Below are positions 53,354-63,777 of a DNA stretch of 64,000 nucleotides, piece by piece (position 1 is the first letter of the stretch; the number at the start of each line of letters is the position of its first letter). Below the pieces are notes generated by a model. The model saw only the letters and a program-made list of their open reading frames with translations. It made no database searches and was not told where the DNA came from. The stretch covers positions 62,001 through 126,000 of the forward strand of contig JADKKE010000005.1 of NCBI GenBank assembly GCA_016720655.1, written 5' to 3'. The DNA is from Bacteroidota bacterium. Its GTDB lineage: Bacteria; Bacteroidota; Bacteroidia; AKYH767-A; 2013-40CM-41-45. A program made the position numbers and the translations under genes.

Positions 53354-55854
53354 TTGAATTTAGAAATGAACACAGCAAATAACATTGGATTAAGTCCGGA
53401 AGAAGTATTGAAATATCGGTCGGAATTCGGTCGGAATTCTCTTTTGTCCAAAAAGAAAAACTCATTTCGAATTTTTTATGACGTTTTTAAAGAACCGATG
53501 ATGATCCTGCTCATCGTAGCAGCGAGTATTTACTTTTTTACAGGTGAAAATGAAGAAGGTTTTCTAATGCTTGCAGCAATTGGAATTGTTGCCGGAATTT
53601 CTATTTACCAGGAAATACGAAGTGAAAATGCTACCAGTGCACTAAAGGAGATGACTCAGCCTTTGATCGTGGTAATTCGCAACGGAGAAAAGATCTCCAT
53701 TCCCAGCGAAGAACTTGTGGTTAATGACTTGATTATTGTTTCCGAAGGAGAACATATTTCAGCGGATGCGACTATTCTGGATTCAAATGATTGTTCGGTT
53801 AACGAATCGATATTAACAGGAGAATCTTTTCCGGTTTCCAAAAATGAAAAGGACCCACTCCTTTTTGCAGGCACTGTAATGGTGAGCGGACTAGCACATG
53901 CAAAAGTGTTGGCTGTAGGAGCTTCCACACGACTGGGAAAATTGGGTCAGTCGATGGAGGAAATAGAAAAAGAAAAGACGCCATTGCAAATGCAGATTAG
54001 TCTCTTCGTACGGCGGATGGCTCTTTTCGGAGGGATTGCATTCTTGTTTGTGTGGGGATATAATTATTGGGCATCCGGTGATGTGATTCACGGATTATTG
54101 CATGGACTCACCATGGCTATGGCAGCATTGCCTGAAGAAATCCCAGTTGCATTATCGACGTTCATGGCATTGGGAGCATACCGGATGATTCGAAATAATG
54201 TTCTTACAAAACATCCGCAAACGGTTGAAGCACTTGGATCAGCGACTGTAATTTGCGTTGACAAGACAGGCACACTCACTGAAAATAAAATGGCCTTAGT
54301 AGAATTGTATCAGTTACAGAAAGACTCATTTTATTCTCTTGAAACGATGCAGCCCGATGAAGAAGCGAAGTTGATCTTAGAATATTCGCTTTTCGCATCC
54401 GAACCTGTCCCCTTTGATCCGATGGAGAAAGCAATTCACGAAGCATTTCTCGCACAATCTCCATTGATCAAACCATCGGAATTTAAAATGGTTCATGAAT
54501 ATCCCTTGTCCGGAATTCATCCCATGATGACTCATATTTACGAGCATGCAGGAGGAAGAAAAGTAATTGCTTGCAAAGGTGCACCGGAAGGAATTGTAAA
54601 GAAGTCCACTCTTTCAGCAGCAGCACAAGCTTCGGTCTTATCAAAAGTTGAAGAGCTCGCCTCGAAAGGATATCGTGTTTTGGCTGTTGCCCGTGCGACT
54701 GATGAAAATTCAAAATGGCCTGAAAAACAGGAGGAGTTTGACTGGGTATTCCTGGGTCTGATTGCATTCAGTGATCCTCCAAGAAAAAATAGTAAAGTGG
54801 TGATTCAGAATTTTCAAAACGCAGGCATTGAAGTGAAAATGATCACCGGCGATTTCCCGACAACAGCAAAGAGTATTGCAACACAAGTTGGCATCCGCAA
54901 TCCGGAATTCATCCTCACCGGTTCAGAGATTATGGCGATGAATGAAAAGGAACTGGAAGAAAGTGTCATAAAAGTGAACCTCTATGACGGATGTTGCCGG
55001 AAGCGAAATTAAAAGTGATCCAGGCATTGAAAAGAATCGGTGAAGTTGTCGCTATGACTGGCGATGGAGTAAATGACGGTCCTGCCTTAAAAGCAGCACA
55101 CATCGGTGTAGCGATGGGAAAAAGAGGAAGTGAAATTGCAAGGCAGGCAGCATCACTTATACTCATTGATGATGACCTTGGAAATATGGTGACAGCTATT
55201 GGTTTGGGAAGAAAGATATATACAAACCTGAAAAAAGCAATTCAATATATTATTTCCATTCACATTCCATTGATTTCGGTAGTCACAATACCACTGATTC
55301 TCGGATGGAAATACTTGAACATCTTCTCTCCTATTCACGTCATTTTTTTAGAGCTTGTCATGGGCCCAACGTGCAGCATCGCTTTTGAAAATGAACCAAT
55401 GGAAAAAGATGTAATGACGCAGAAGCCAAGAAAATTGTCAACTACTTTTTTTACATGGAGAGAACTATCGGTGAGCATTGTGCAAGGATTGGCGATTACA
55501 TTCGGCTTGATGGTTGTCATGTATTTTTCCATTGACAAAGGTTATACGGAGCCCATGACGCGTACATTGGTGTTCAGTACACTCATCTTTTCGAACATTT
55601 TGCTGACATTAACCAGCAGGTCGAAAACAGACTCATTAATCACAGGATTAAAAACCAAAAACAATCTGATCCCCTTAATGATTGGGATTACCCTGGTGAT
55701 ATTGGCGCTTGCTTTGTATTTCGCTCCGGTAAGAAACCTGTTCCAGTTCGTTCCGATAAATTCTATTGACCTTGTGTATTGCAGTTTGGTTGCTTTTGTT
55801 TCTGTGATCTGGGTGGAGATTGTGAAATTCATCCGGAACAAAAAATCAAGTTGA
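53354..55854 (+). CDS. Cation-transporting P-type ATPase (frameshift near 54984)
   Basis: Two frames (53354-55012 and 54991-55854) make one protein of about 833 residues. Actuator motif TGES (155-158), transmembrane PEEIP motif (ALPEEIPVALSTF), phosphorylation motif DKTGTLT (Asp303), and MTGDGVNDGPALKAAHIG in the second piece are all intact. At the break, NLYDGCCRKRN in one frame corresponds to RMLPEAKLKVIQ in the other; one missing base (TATGACGG for TATGCACGG) would restore NLYARMLPEAK. This break is not in a homopolymer. The family is P2-like (calcium or manganese type) by layout, with four C-terminal helices after the hinge. PEEIP in place of PEGL makes the ion uncertain. Confidence 0.85.
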
Positions 55855-56079
55855 TGATAGTTCACTATACAGAATTTCTCACTTGACAGCTGTGAATGTG
55901 TAGATGCTTCCGGGAGAACGGAAAATATTTTCAATTTTCATTGATTATTTACAAAAAACGAGATATCCTTCTGTATTTCATAGAACCCGGTACATTCTAA
56001 ATTGAATTACTTCTTGTTTAAGATTTATAGTGATTGAAGGAGTTTTTTACATTTGAGCCAGGTTAATTGAAGGTTAATT

Positions 56080-57101
56080 ATGGCTGAGAGGGATCTACGG
56101 ATCAATAATTTTGATTTGCTTCGGATACTTGCAGCCATACAAGTGGTTTTCAGTCATGGGTTTCACCATTTACACCTAGACAAAACAAGTACTTTTTTTC
56201 AGTTCATTGAGTTGTTTCCAGGTGTTCCGGTATTCTTCACAATCAGCGGATTTCTCATTTCTGCTTCTTTTGAAAAAAATCCGGGTCTTTCAAATTATTT
56301 CAAGAACAGGGCACTTAGAATTTTTCCGGGATTATGGGTTTGTATTTTGTTCTCAATACTCACTGCATTTCTTATTGGAAAAATCAATTTCTTTAATCCC
56401 ATTACAATTCCATGGTTAATTGGGCAATTCAGTTTTGTTCAATTCTTCAATCCGGATTTCCTCCGCCCTTATGGCACGGGAGTATTGAACGGAAGCTTAT
56501 GGACGATCACTGTGGAACTGCAATTTTACATACTGCTGCCCTTGTTGTACCACTTAATGAAAGGAGCCGGGAAAGGAATGCATTGGTTGGGATCCTTCTA
56601 TTGATATTCCTTTCTCTGGCTGTTTTGTTGCACGAACTGCCATTTACGACAAGTCAGGATAAATTTATTGCCGTTACATTCCTGCCTCATTTCTACATGT
56701 TCCTGGCCGGGATGCTAATGCAGCGATTAAAGCTGTTCAATTCACGACTGATTGAAGGAAAAGGATTCGTGTGGATACTGGTATTCATTCTCTACTGCTA
56801 TCTGATTCCGGATTCGCTACTCAAGCCATTTATCGGGAAATTACTGCTCAGTATTCTGACCATCTCTTTGGCTTACACATTCCCATTGCTCGCAAAAAAA
56901 ATTATTCGGGGCAACGATTTATCCTATGGAACATATATCTATCATATGCCTGTGATAAACATGTTCGTAGAAAGAGGACTAACGGGTACGTATTCCGTAT
57001 TTATTTATTCTCTCGCATTAACACTGTTGCTTTCCGGAATCTCATGGAAATACATAGAACAAAAGTTTATCCGGATGAAGAGAAAAAGCCTGATGAAGTA
57101 A
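56080..57101 (+). CDS. Acyltransferase family 3 membrane protein (frameshift near 56580)
   Basis: An integral membrane acyltransferase (OafA/YrhL type) of about 340 residues that would O-acetylate a surface sugar or lipid. The first part has NNFDLLRILAAIQVVFSHG, with the conserved His, and GFLISASFEKN; GVLNGSLWTITVELQFYILLPLL is the family's central motif. The frame breaks at 56580: MKGAGKGMHWLG in the first frame should continue as NALVGILLLIFLSLAVLLHE from the second. One A added to GGAATGC restores it. About ten helices are visible across both pieces. No polysaccharide genes adjoin it. Confidence 0.85.
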
Positions 57102-57141
57102 AAATTGCCAAAGAAATTGTAATTTTATAAAAAGAATAAAT

Positions 57142-59169
57142 ATGAAATGTGAATTCCTGTCCATTCGTGCCTTACTCATTCTCCTTTGTTCTATAAGCTT
57201 ATACGTGGATGTCTCCGGACAACATTCTACGAAAAATACAAAGACAGGTATTTTTTCTTCAATTAATATAAATGAAATCTTAAATCCGTCTTCCCTTCAA
57301 CCTGATAATGTTTCGCAATCAATAGGCAGTGCGGAAGTAAATAATAGAAATTCTACAGGACTAAAAAAACTACTAGACTCTCAACAATCGCGAGCAACCC
57401 TCTTACAGCTGCACCAAATTGCGTCCTCTCAACGGATGATGGACGATACACTTATCGTAGGCTTCTTACCGGGGGATACTTTGCGGGTAACAGGAGTGTG
57501 GGCAAACAATGGACCGATCATCGTTTTACAAGATGGCGTATTGATATTCGATCATGCGAATGCTACAATTCTTGGAGATCTTTTTGTGATTGGGCGTGGT
57601 CAGGTATGGGTAGATTCTTCTACGTTGTTTTTTCCTCAGCAGTACTTTTATCAACGAAGTATTTTAGTTGTGGACACAACAGTTCTCAATATTCAGAACA
57701 GCACTCTGGATTATGGCGGCATGTCGCACAATTTTATTGCGTATGGACATGCTCAGGTCACATTGAATAACGTACATCAGGCTGATTGGACAACAGCCGG
57801 GATCTATGATCATGCGAATTTCTTTTGTGATGGGAATAACCTCGGAGGCGAATACATTTGCACCGGAAATTCAACAGTACATTTTCGCAATACATCAACT
57901 TTGTTGGTCTGGCACCACCTTCCGGATTCTGCAGTGATCCAGCACCAATTTCCGACAGGCCCCACTATTCCGGCTTATACATTCAATAACCAGCAGCCCG
58001 GAATACAAGGTGTTGGCTACACTGTTCAACTGGATTCCTGTTCGGATGTGATGTGGGCAATCATGCCGGAGAACGGATCGGATGTAACACTTTCAAATTC
58101 CACAATTCGTGCCATCGGATTGTGGTTCAACCGGGGAGATTCGGTCAGTATTTCCGGTTTAGTCAACAATTCAAATTACAACAATTTCATTGCACCACTT
58201 GCAGATAGAAACCTGAATCTTATCAATTCGCAATTGCAAACATGGAGTGTTTATCTTTTTGATTCTTCACAAGCCACTATTAGCGGATGCATTCTTGGCG
58301 AAGTGGGTGCTATGGGAACTTCACGGATTACTACCAATGGTTTTTATTGTGATGGTTCCGGCGGATATTTTTGGTCCAGTGAATCCGGAATTACTTTTGC
58401 ATCCAATGTGTCGGTGGCAACAAGTGTAAGGAGTGAAAAAAATGGGATCATGGTTTTTGGCTACGGTTCGGTGAACAGTGGTGGCGCAGCAGCAGTAGGC
58501 CAGTCGCTTCTTGTTGTTGTACAAAGCAGTTTGCCTGCTGACCCAACAGCGAACGATGGCGCCACTGTCTGGTTTCTCCAGGTAGACGCTCCCGTAGCAG
58601 CGTACATCGACAGTACAGTTCTATTGCCGGGTTCCACATGGATAGATCAGGGTCCGCAAGGTTCATTTATGCATTTCAATAAATACGGAATGTATTATCA
58701 GATTCCAAATGCAGGTTCCTGGACTCCGATTGACACAGGAATTACAAGCGAAGTGAGACATGGCATTCTCGCCAGCTGGAACACACATGGCTTGACACCG
58801 GGATCTTATTATGTTCGCCTGCTTTCTTTCAATGATTTGGGAGATAGCATCGAAGCGATTCGACAGGTGACTTTACTTCCAACCATTCTTGGATTGAATG
58901 CGATGAATCAAACAAATTCCATTTCTGTTTTTCCAAACCCTAGCACCGGAGCAATTAATATCCGGCTTGAATCATTCCTCGGAGAGAGCATTTCTTTGGA
59001 AATCAGGGATCTTTCAGGAAAAACAATAAAGAAAACAGAAGAAATAAATTTGGCTTCCGGAAATCAATCAATCGTGTTGGACACACAGGGTTTGGTTTCC
59101 GGAATGTATTTTTTATTGATCCGGAAACAATCGGGCACACAAGTAGAACGTATTCACATTATTAATTGA
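57142..59169 (+). CDS. T9SS-secreted beta-helix-like protein
   Basis: A 675-residue exported protein: signal peptide (about 1-27), then a Ser/Asn-rich linker, and a long region (about 100-480) of short beta turns with regularly spaced hydrophobic residues and stacks of Asn, such as VLQDGVLIFDHANATILGDL and NSTLDYGGMSHNFIAYGHA, which resembles a right-handed beta-helix (pectate-lyase-like or adhesin). An Ig-like piece and a type A sorting domain (SVFPNPSTGAINIR ... SGMYFLLIRKQSGTQVERI) end it. No catalytic motif is evident. It is on the same strand as the acyltransferase (40 bp), but that is likely chance. Confidence 0.82.
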   Translation: MKCEFLSIRALLILLCSISLYVDVSGQHSTKNTKTGIFSSININEILNPSSLQPDNVSQSIGSAEVNNRNSTGLKKLLDSQQSRATLLQLHQIASSQRMMDDTLIVGFLPGDTLRVTGVWANNGPIIVLQDGVLIFDHANATILGDLFVIGRGQVWVDSSTLFFPQQYFYQRSILVVDTTVLNIQNSTLDYGGMSHNFIAYGHAQVTLNNVHQADWTTAGIYDHANFFCDGNNLGGEYICTGNSTVHFRNTSTLLVWHHLPDSAVIQHQFPTGPTIPAYTFNNQQPGIQGVGYTVQLDSCSDVMWAIMPENGSDVTLSNSTIRAIGLWFNRGDSVSISGLVNNSNYNNFIAPLADRNLNLINSQLQTWSVYLFDSSQATISGCILGEVGAMGTSRITTNGFYCDGSGGYFWSSESGITFASNVSVATSVRSEKNGIMVFGYGSVNSGGAAAVGQSLLVVVQSSLPADPTANDGATVWFLQVDAPVAAYIDSTVLLPGSTWIDQGPQGSFMHFNKYGMYYQIPNAGSWTPIDTGITSEVRHGILASWNTHGLTPGSYYVRLLSFNDLGDSIEAIRQVTLLPTILGLNAMNQTNSISVFPNPSTGAINIRLESFLGESISLEIRDLSGKTIKKTEEINLASGNQSIVLDTQGLVSGMYFLLIRKQSGTQVERIHIIN

Positions 59170-59198
59170 AAGAAAAAAGATACCGGTACAAAAGAAGA

Positions 59199-59236
59199 AG
59201 CCCGGATTAAATAAATTAATTCCGGGCTTTCTTTTT
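59199..59236. terminator. Bidirectional terminator between two convergent T9SS genes
   Basis: AGCCCGGATTAA / TTAATTCCGGGCT arms around AATAAA, followed by TTTCTTTTT and preceded by an A-rich tract. It serves the plus-strand gene ending at 59169 and the minus-strand gene ending at 59249. Confidence 0.85.
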
Positions 59237-59248
59237 AAAATCAGAATC

Positions 59249-62200
59249 TTAACGGTCTGTTTTAATTATTTTTAAAGTTTTACGCTGATCCAAATAGATC
59301 ACATCTACGAAATAAGTACCCGCCGCCAGATTAGATCCTGCATCGGTATATCCATTGACATTTTGTTGTTGCTCGACAACACGTCCACTCATATCATAGA
59401 TATAAATGTTGACCACTTTTTCAGCAAGAATTCTGAATGAACCATGAAATGGATTGGGATAAATAAAGACTCCCAAATTTTCTTTCACAGGTTGTGACAT
59501 TCCACTGCAGGGATCAAATGTAATTCGAATTGTATCGCTTGATTGACATCCAAATGTATTCGTCACAACAACGCTGATTAACCGCGATCCAATTCCGGTT
59601 CCTGCGCTATCCACATTGATTGATGAACCAACTTCTCCGGTTGACCAAACAACGGAACTGAAACCGGATCCGGCATTAATGAGGATTGTTGAATTTGCAC
59701 ACACCACTGAATCCACTCCAAGTTGTACACTTGGTGCAGGAAATACTGTAATAGGTCTCGAAGCACTTCCCAGACAATTATTCTGAGATACACTATAATT
59801 AATGGTATATGTGCCTGTTCCCAACTGCGGATTAAAATATCCGTTACTGACACCGGTACCGCTATACGTTCCACCGGAAGGACTACCTCCGCTCAGGAGA
59901 ACGGGCGTACCGTTGACACATGTTGCTGAGAAAGTTGACAATGTCACTGTCGGAGGAGCCGTAACAGATATCTGAGTCTGTGCTGAATTTGTGCATGAAT
60001 TTACATCTGTAAATACGTAGGAGATCGTAGTGAATCCTGCGCCTGCAACTGAAGGATTAAAAGTTGTTCCTGACACACCTGTTCCACTGTAATATCCTCC
60101 CGCAGGTGTCCCACCTGAAAGATTGAATGGAGTTGTATTCAAACACGTTGGTGAAAAGTTCCCAATCGTAACTGCAGGCAATGGATTCACCTGGATGTTC
60201 GCAGTCGCTGTAGCCGAACAACCATTTCCGGCAGTATATGTATAGCTCACAGGAATATTTCCTGTCCCTGCGAGTACCGGAAAGAAATTTCCATTGCTAA
60301 TTCCGTTTCCTGAATATTGTCCGCCTGAAGGCGAGCCTCCGCTCAATGCGAAGAAGGCAGAATTTGAACAAACTGGAGAAAATGATCCCAATGAAACCAC
60401 AGGTCCTGCGAGTACATTTATATTCGTGCTTGCTGAAGAAGAGCATCCGTTTCCATCAGAATAAGAATAGGAAATAGAATGCACTCCAACACCCGCTGTT
60501 GCAGGATTAAAAAAACCATTGCTTACACTCGTCCCGGAATAGGTACCACCGAGAGGTGATCCACCTATCAAAGTGATGGGGGCAGCACTTGAACAGACAT
60601 CACCGATTGCTGATTGTGAAACAACAGGTGATGCATTGACTACAAGAATTGAAGTATCAGAACCATTGCAACCACCGTTTGAATATTGGTATGTAATTAT
60701 ATGTTGTCCTACTCCTGCTGTCGTTGGAGAAAACACTCCGGCACTCACTCCAGGTCCTGAATAGGTTCCGCCCGCGGGTGAACCTTGATTTAATTGTACA
60801 GTACCGCCGGTCAGACACACTGGTGCTAAATTTCCAAATGTCACAACTGGTACCGGAGTCACAGATACAATAACCAAAGCCTGTGCTGTACAGGAACCCG
60901 AATTTGTACCCGTCACTGTATATGTTGTTGATATTGCAGGATTCGCAGTAACTACCGATCCGGTAGTGCTGCTCAAACCTGTTGAAGGTGTCCATTGATA
61001 AGTAGCAGCTCCGCTTGCAGTCAGCTGCGTGGATGCTCCGGCACAGATAGTCGGAGAAGATGCAGAAGCATTCATTGAGAAGCCATTCGATATTGAATTC
61101 ACCGTTGGATTTCCTACGTTCAAATAATTTGCTGCATAACCAATCCCATTGTATTCCACAATTTGAAAATAATAACGCAGTCCCATAGTAAGTCCTGTTA
61201 CTGTCACCGAAGTTCCTGTTCCATTGTATACCACATAACTACCTGAACCCAGATTTGCGCCATTTCCAAAAAGAGAATTCGCAGTATAATAATTTCCATC
61301 AACAGGAAATGAATTTACAGCTGAACCTTGCTTGGCTATTACAATTCTCCCATATCCATTTCCGGCGAGAAAATTGAGTTGCATATCTCCACAATTGGTA
61401 CTGGAAATCTGAATTGCCGACGTATTAACATTTGGCTGAGTCGCAATCGACGGGGAAGTTTTAGCAACATAAAAATCAGCCAAAGGATATCCTTGCAATG
61501 TTGAATTTCCAAAAAATGCTGTGTCGTTAAAAAAACCTGTAGTATAGATATTGTTTAAAGTATCAGAAGTAATTGCCAGTCCGGCATCGCGTTGAACACC
61601 ACCTCCCGGTTTTGCCCAATTAACATTTCCTGCTGTATCATAAGCAGCAATAAAGACGTCACGATTTCCGCGAGCACCAACATACACCGTTCCAAAATAT
61701 CCGTGATCATCGATCTGCCCTGTTATATATAGCAGATTTTTTCGGGCATCATACGTGCAGCCATAGGCCATATCTTCGTAGGGACCTCCACTTCTGCGCG
61801 CCCATACTACATTTCCATTTGGATCATATTTTACAACAAAATTATCTGAACTTCCTTCCGCAACAAGTTCATTGGCACCGAAAAAAGTGGTGTCTTTAAA
61901 ATAACCTGCCACATATGCATTTCCCAATTCATCTGTTGCAATGGCGTTTCCACGAGTGGTGTCGCAACAACCACCGGCAGTACGCACCCATTGAAAATTT
62001 CCGCTCGTATCATACTTGGCAATAAACATACTATTTTTCCCCAGGACAGAAACATTCGTTCCACTGAAATTCGCAGACTGCGTAATTGTTCCGGTTATAA
62101 AAACATTTCCGCTTCCATCAAACGCAACACCCCGGCCTCTGTCCTCTTTCGTTCCGCCGGCTTTACGCACCCAAAGAATCGTACCATCCGAATTTGCTTT

Positions 62201-62830
62201 GGCGAGATAAATATCATTGCTGTTACTGCTACTCGTCACATTCAGTGATCCAAAATTAGAATTTCCTGAAAAATAACCAGTGAGGTAACACATACCATTG
62301 GGATCCACAGCAATCGCTTTTCCTTTATCGTCACCTGAACCACCCATTCTTTTTGCCCAAAGGAATGCACCATTACTTGAATATTTCGTAAAGAAAATAT
62401 CATTGGCTCCCTGTACAGTTAGCGAATCACCCGGATTGAATCCTGCAGTTGTTTCAAATTCTCCTGTATGGTAGCTGTTATGTTCAGCATCGACTCCGAC
62501 TCCCCAACTCACATCACCACCATTTCCTCCGGCATGCTTCACCCATTTCAGATTACCATCTGTGTCGTATTTACCGACAAGAATATCATGCTTCCCGTTG
62601 GAATTAAGTGTTACATTTTCGAAAACTGAGGAATACTCAATTTGTCCGGAGACATATACATTTCCTGAATCATCTGAAGTAATTGCATTTCCGTATTCGA
62701 AGCCTTGCGAGCTTCCTTGTTTGGCCCACAAGTAGGATTGAGCGGACGTCTGCTGTTCAAAGCAAAAAACAAATCCGCAAATGAGTAAAATTAAGGCAAG
62801 GGGGGAGTACTGCTTTTTCATAGGTTTCAT
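59249..62830 (-). CDS. T9SS-secreted SBBP-propeller and Ig-repeat protein
   Basis: A 1,193-residue exported protein. Signal peptide (about 1-30), then about eight SBBP (beta-propeller) repeats at about 30-460 with the recurring WAKRMGGSGDDKGKAIAVDP and GNVYVSG phrases. A fibronectin-like domain (about 470-585), one PKD/Ig-like domain (about 585-655), then six near-identical repeats of about 75-80 residues (about 660-1070) containing GGSPSGGTYSGTGVSNGYFNP. The end, IYPNPFHGSFRI ... LAAGTYFVDVIYLDQRKTLKII, is a type A sorting domain. It is probably a surface adhesin. The repeated 80-residue units are tandem duplications. Confidence 0.88.
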   Translation of the reverse strand: MKPMKKQYSPLALILLICGFVFCFEQQTSAQSYLWAKQGSSQGFEYGNAITSDDSGNVYVSGQIEYSSVFENVTLNSNGKHDILVGKYDTDGNLKWVKHAGGNGGDVSWGVGVDAEHNSYHTGEFETTAGFNPGDSLTVQGANDIFFTKYSSNGAFLWAKRMGGSGDDKGKAIAVDPNGMCYLTGYFSGNSNFGSLNVTSSSNSNDIYLAKANSDGTILWVRKAGGTKEDRGRGVAFDGSGNVFITGTITQSANFSGTNVSVLGKNSMFIAKYDTSGNFQWVRTAGGCCDTTRGNAIATDELGNAYVAGYFKDTTFFGANELVAEGSSDNFVVKYDPNGNVVWARRSGGPYEDMAYGCTYDARKNLLYITGQIDDHGYFGTVYVGARGNRDVFIAAYDTAGNVNWAKPGGGVQRDAGLAITSDTLNNIYTTGFFNDTAFFGNSTLQGYPLADFYVAKTSPSIATQPNVNTSAIQISSTNCGDMQLNFLAGNGYGRIVIAKQGSAVNSFPVDGNYYTANSLFGNGANLGSGSYVVYNGTGTSVTVTGLTMGLRYYFQIVEYNGIGYAANYLNVGNPTVNSISNGFSMNASASSPTICAGASTQLTASGAATYQWTPSTGLSSTTGSVVTANPAISTTYTVTGTNSGSCTAQALVIVSVTPVPVVTFGNLAPVCLTGGTVQLNQGSPAGGTYSGPGVSAGVFSPTTAGVGQHIITYQYSNGGCNGSDTSILVVNASPVVSQSAIGDVCSSAAPITLIGGSPLGGTYSGTSVSNGFFNPATAGVGVHSISYSYSDGNGCSSSASTNINVLAGPVVSLGSFSPVCSNSAFFALSGGSPSGGQYSGNGISNGNFFPVLAGTGNIPVSYTYTAGNGCSATATANIQVNPLPAVTIGNFSPTCLNTTPFNLSGGTPAGGYYSGTGVSGTTFNPSVAGAGFTTISYVFTDVNSCTNSAQTQISVTAPPTVTLSTFSATCVNGTPVLLSGGSPSGGTYSGTGVSNGYFNPQLGTGTYTINYSVSQNNCLGSASRPITVFPAPSVQLGVDSVVCANSTILINAGSGFSSVVWSTGEVGSSINVDSAGTGIGSRLISVVVTNTFGCQSSDTIRITFDPCSGMSQPVKENLGVFIYPNPFHGSFRILAEKVVNIYIYDMSGRVVEQQQNVNGYTDAGSNLAAGTYFVDVIYLDQRKTLKIIKTDR

Positions 62831-63048
62831 TATGGCTCTAAAAACGGACAGAATAGCAGTATGGTTAGTACAAAATCATCCTTGATCTGACGGTTTTATT
62901 ACAAAAAGATCAGAATTAATCTCAAAATCATAAATCAAGTGCCCAAATTCAAGTGTTGAGTGATTTTAAAAAAACGAAAAGAAGATTATTGAAATAACCT
63001 TACACTTATTTTACACTTTGAAAAAACCAAGGAATATAATTACTTCAA

Positions 63049-63714
63049 CTATTGCGGGCGAATTGTATACAAATTCACCTTCGTCTTCAATTGATGCCTG
63101 ATCACATTCATCGCAGTAGAATGTACCTCAAACTTTTGCTTTTTTAATTCCGAAAAAAAAGTCTGAGCAAATGCTCTGTTTGGCTCTGCCATCAACAGAC
63201 AGCCACCGGGCTTCACCAACACACGGAAAGCCAGCATCAAGTCTGCAAAAGCTTTTGTTTCATACGCTACGTCTGCAGCAAGAACCAAATCCGCCGCAAA
63301 TGCAGAATCCGATTTCCTCCAGTCAAGGATTTTAAATGCAGCTTTTGCTGTGTTGTTCAATTTCCAATTGTGTTCAGCAAAAACAAGAGGCTCTTGCATG
63401 TAATCAGTGAGCACGACATCTCCTCCTAATTTACCTGCAACTATACCGGGCAAACCAAGTCCGCATCCAATTTCCAAAACATTCATTCCGGGTTTTATAA
63501 TTGCAGACTGGATAAGGAAATGTGACAGTCCAATTGCAGAAGGCCATAAGTCAGCCCAATAAGGAATGCGTTCATCCTGAACATCGGGATGATTATCGTC
63601 TTTTTTAACCAATTCATTGAAAAGAAAATCCACATCGGAAATAATATCCATGGTTATGGAAAATCCGGAGAACAGAAGTTCTTCTCTTTGAGTAGGATAT
63701 TTGGAAGGAAGCAA
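63049..63714 (-). CDS. Class I SAM-dependent methyltransferase (METTL21-like)
   Basis: A 221-residue protein with the Rossmann methyltransferase core: motif I VLEIGCGLGLPGI (about 76-88), acidic VVLTDYMQ (strand 2), and LVLAADVAYE (motif IV region). DERIPYWADLWPSAIGLSHFL before motif I is the phrase of Methyltransf_16 (METTL21/NNMT-like lysine methyltransferases). In eukaryotes such enzymes modify chaperones and elongation factors; the bacterial target is unknown. The ATG at 63714 is preferred over an internal Met at 63651. It lies downstream of a T9SS gene that runs off the right edge of the window. Confidence 0.82.
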   Translation of the reverse strand: MLPSKYPTQREELLFSGFSITMDIISDVDFLFNELVKKDDNHPDVQDERIPYWADLWPSAIGLSHFLIQSAIIKPGMNVLEIGCGLGLPGIVAGKLGGDVVLTDYMQEPLVFAEHNWKLNNTAKAAFKILDWRKSDSAFAADLVLAADVAYETKAFADLMLAFRVLVKPGGCLLMAEPNRAFAQTFFSELKKQKFEVHSTAMNVIRHQLKTKVNLYTIRPQ

Positions 63715-63777
63715 AAATGCTGGTTTAGGAATTCAAACAATTCAACTTACACCGCGGATGGAAACATTGAAGCCTGT

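Noticed and set aside
54960..55012. Programmed ribosomal frameshift in the P-type ATPase
   Set aside because: No slippery heptamer or downstream pseudoknot is evident at the break, and the other breaks nearby look like indel errors.
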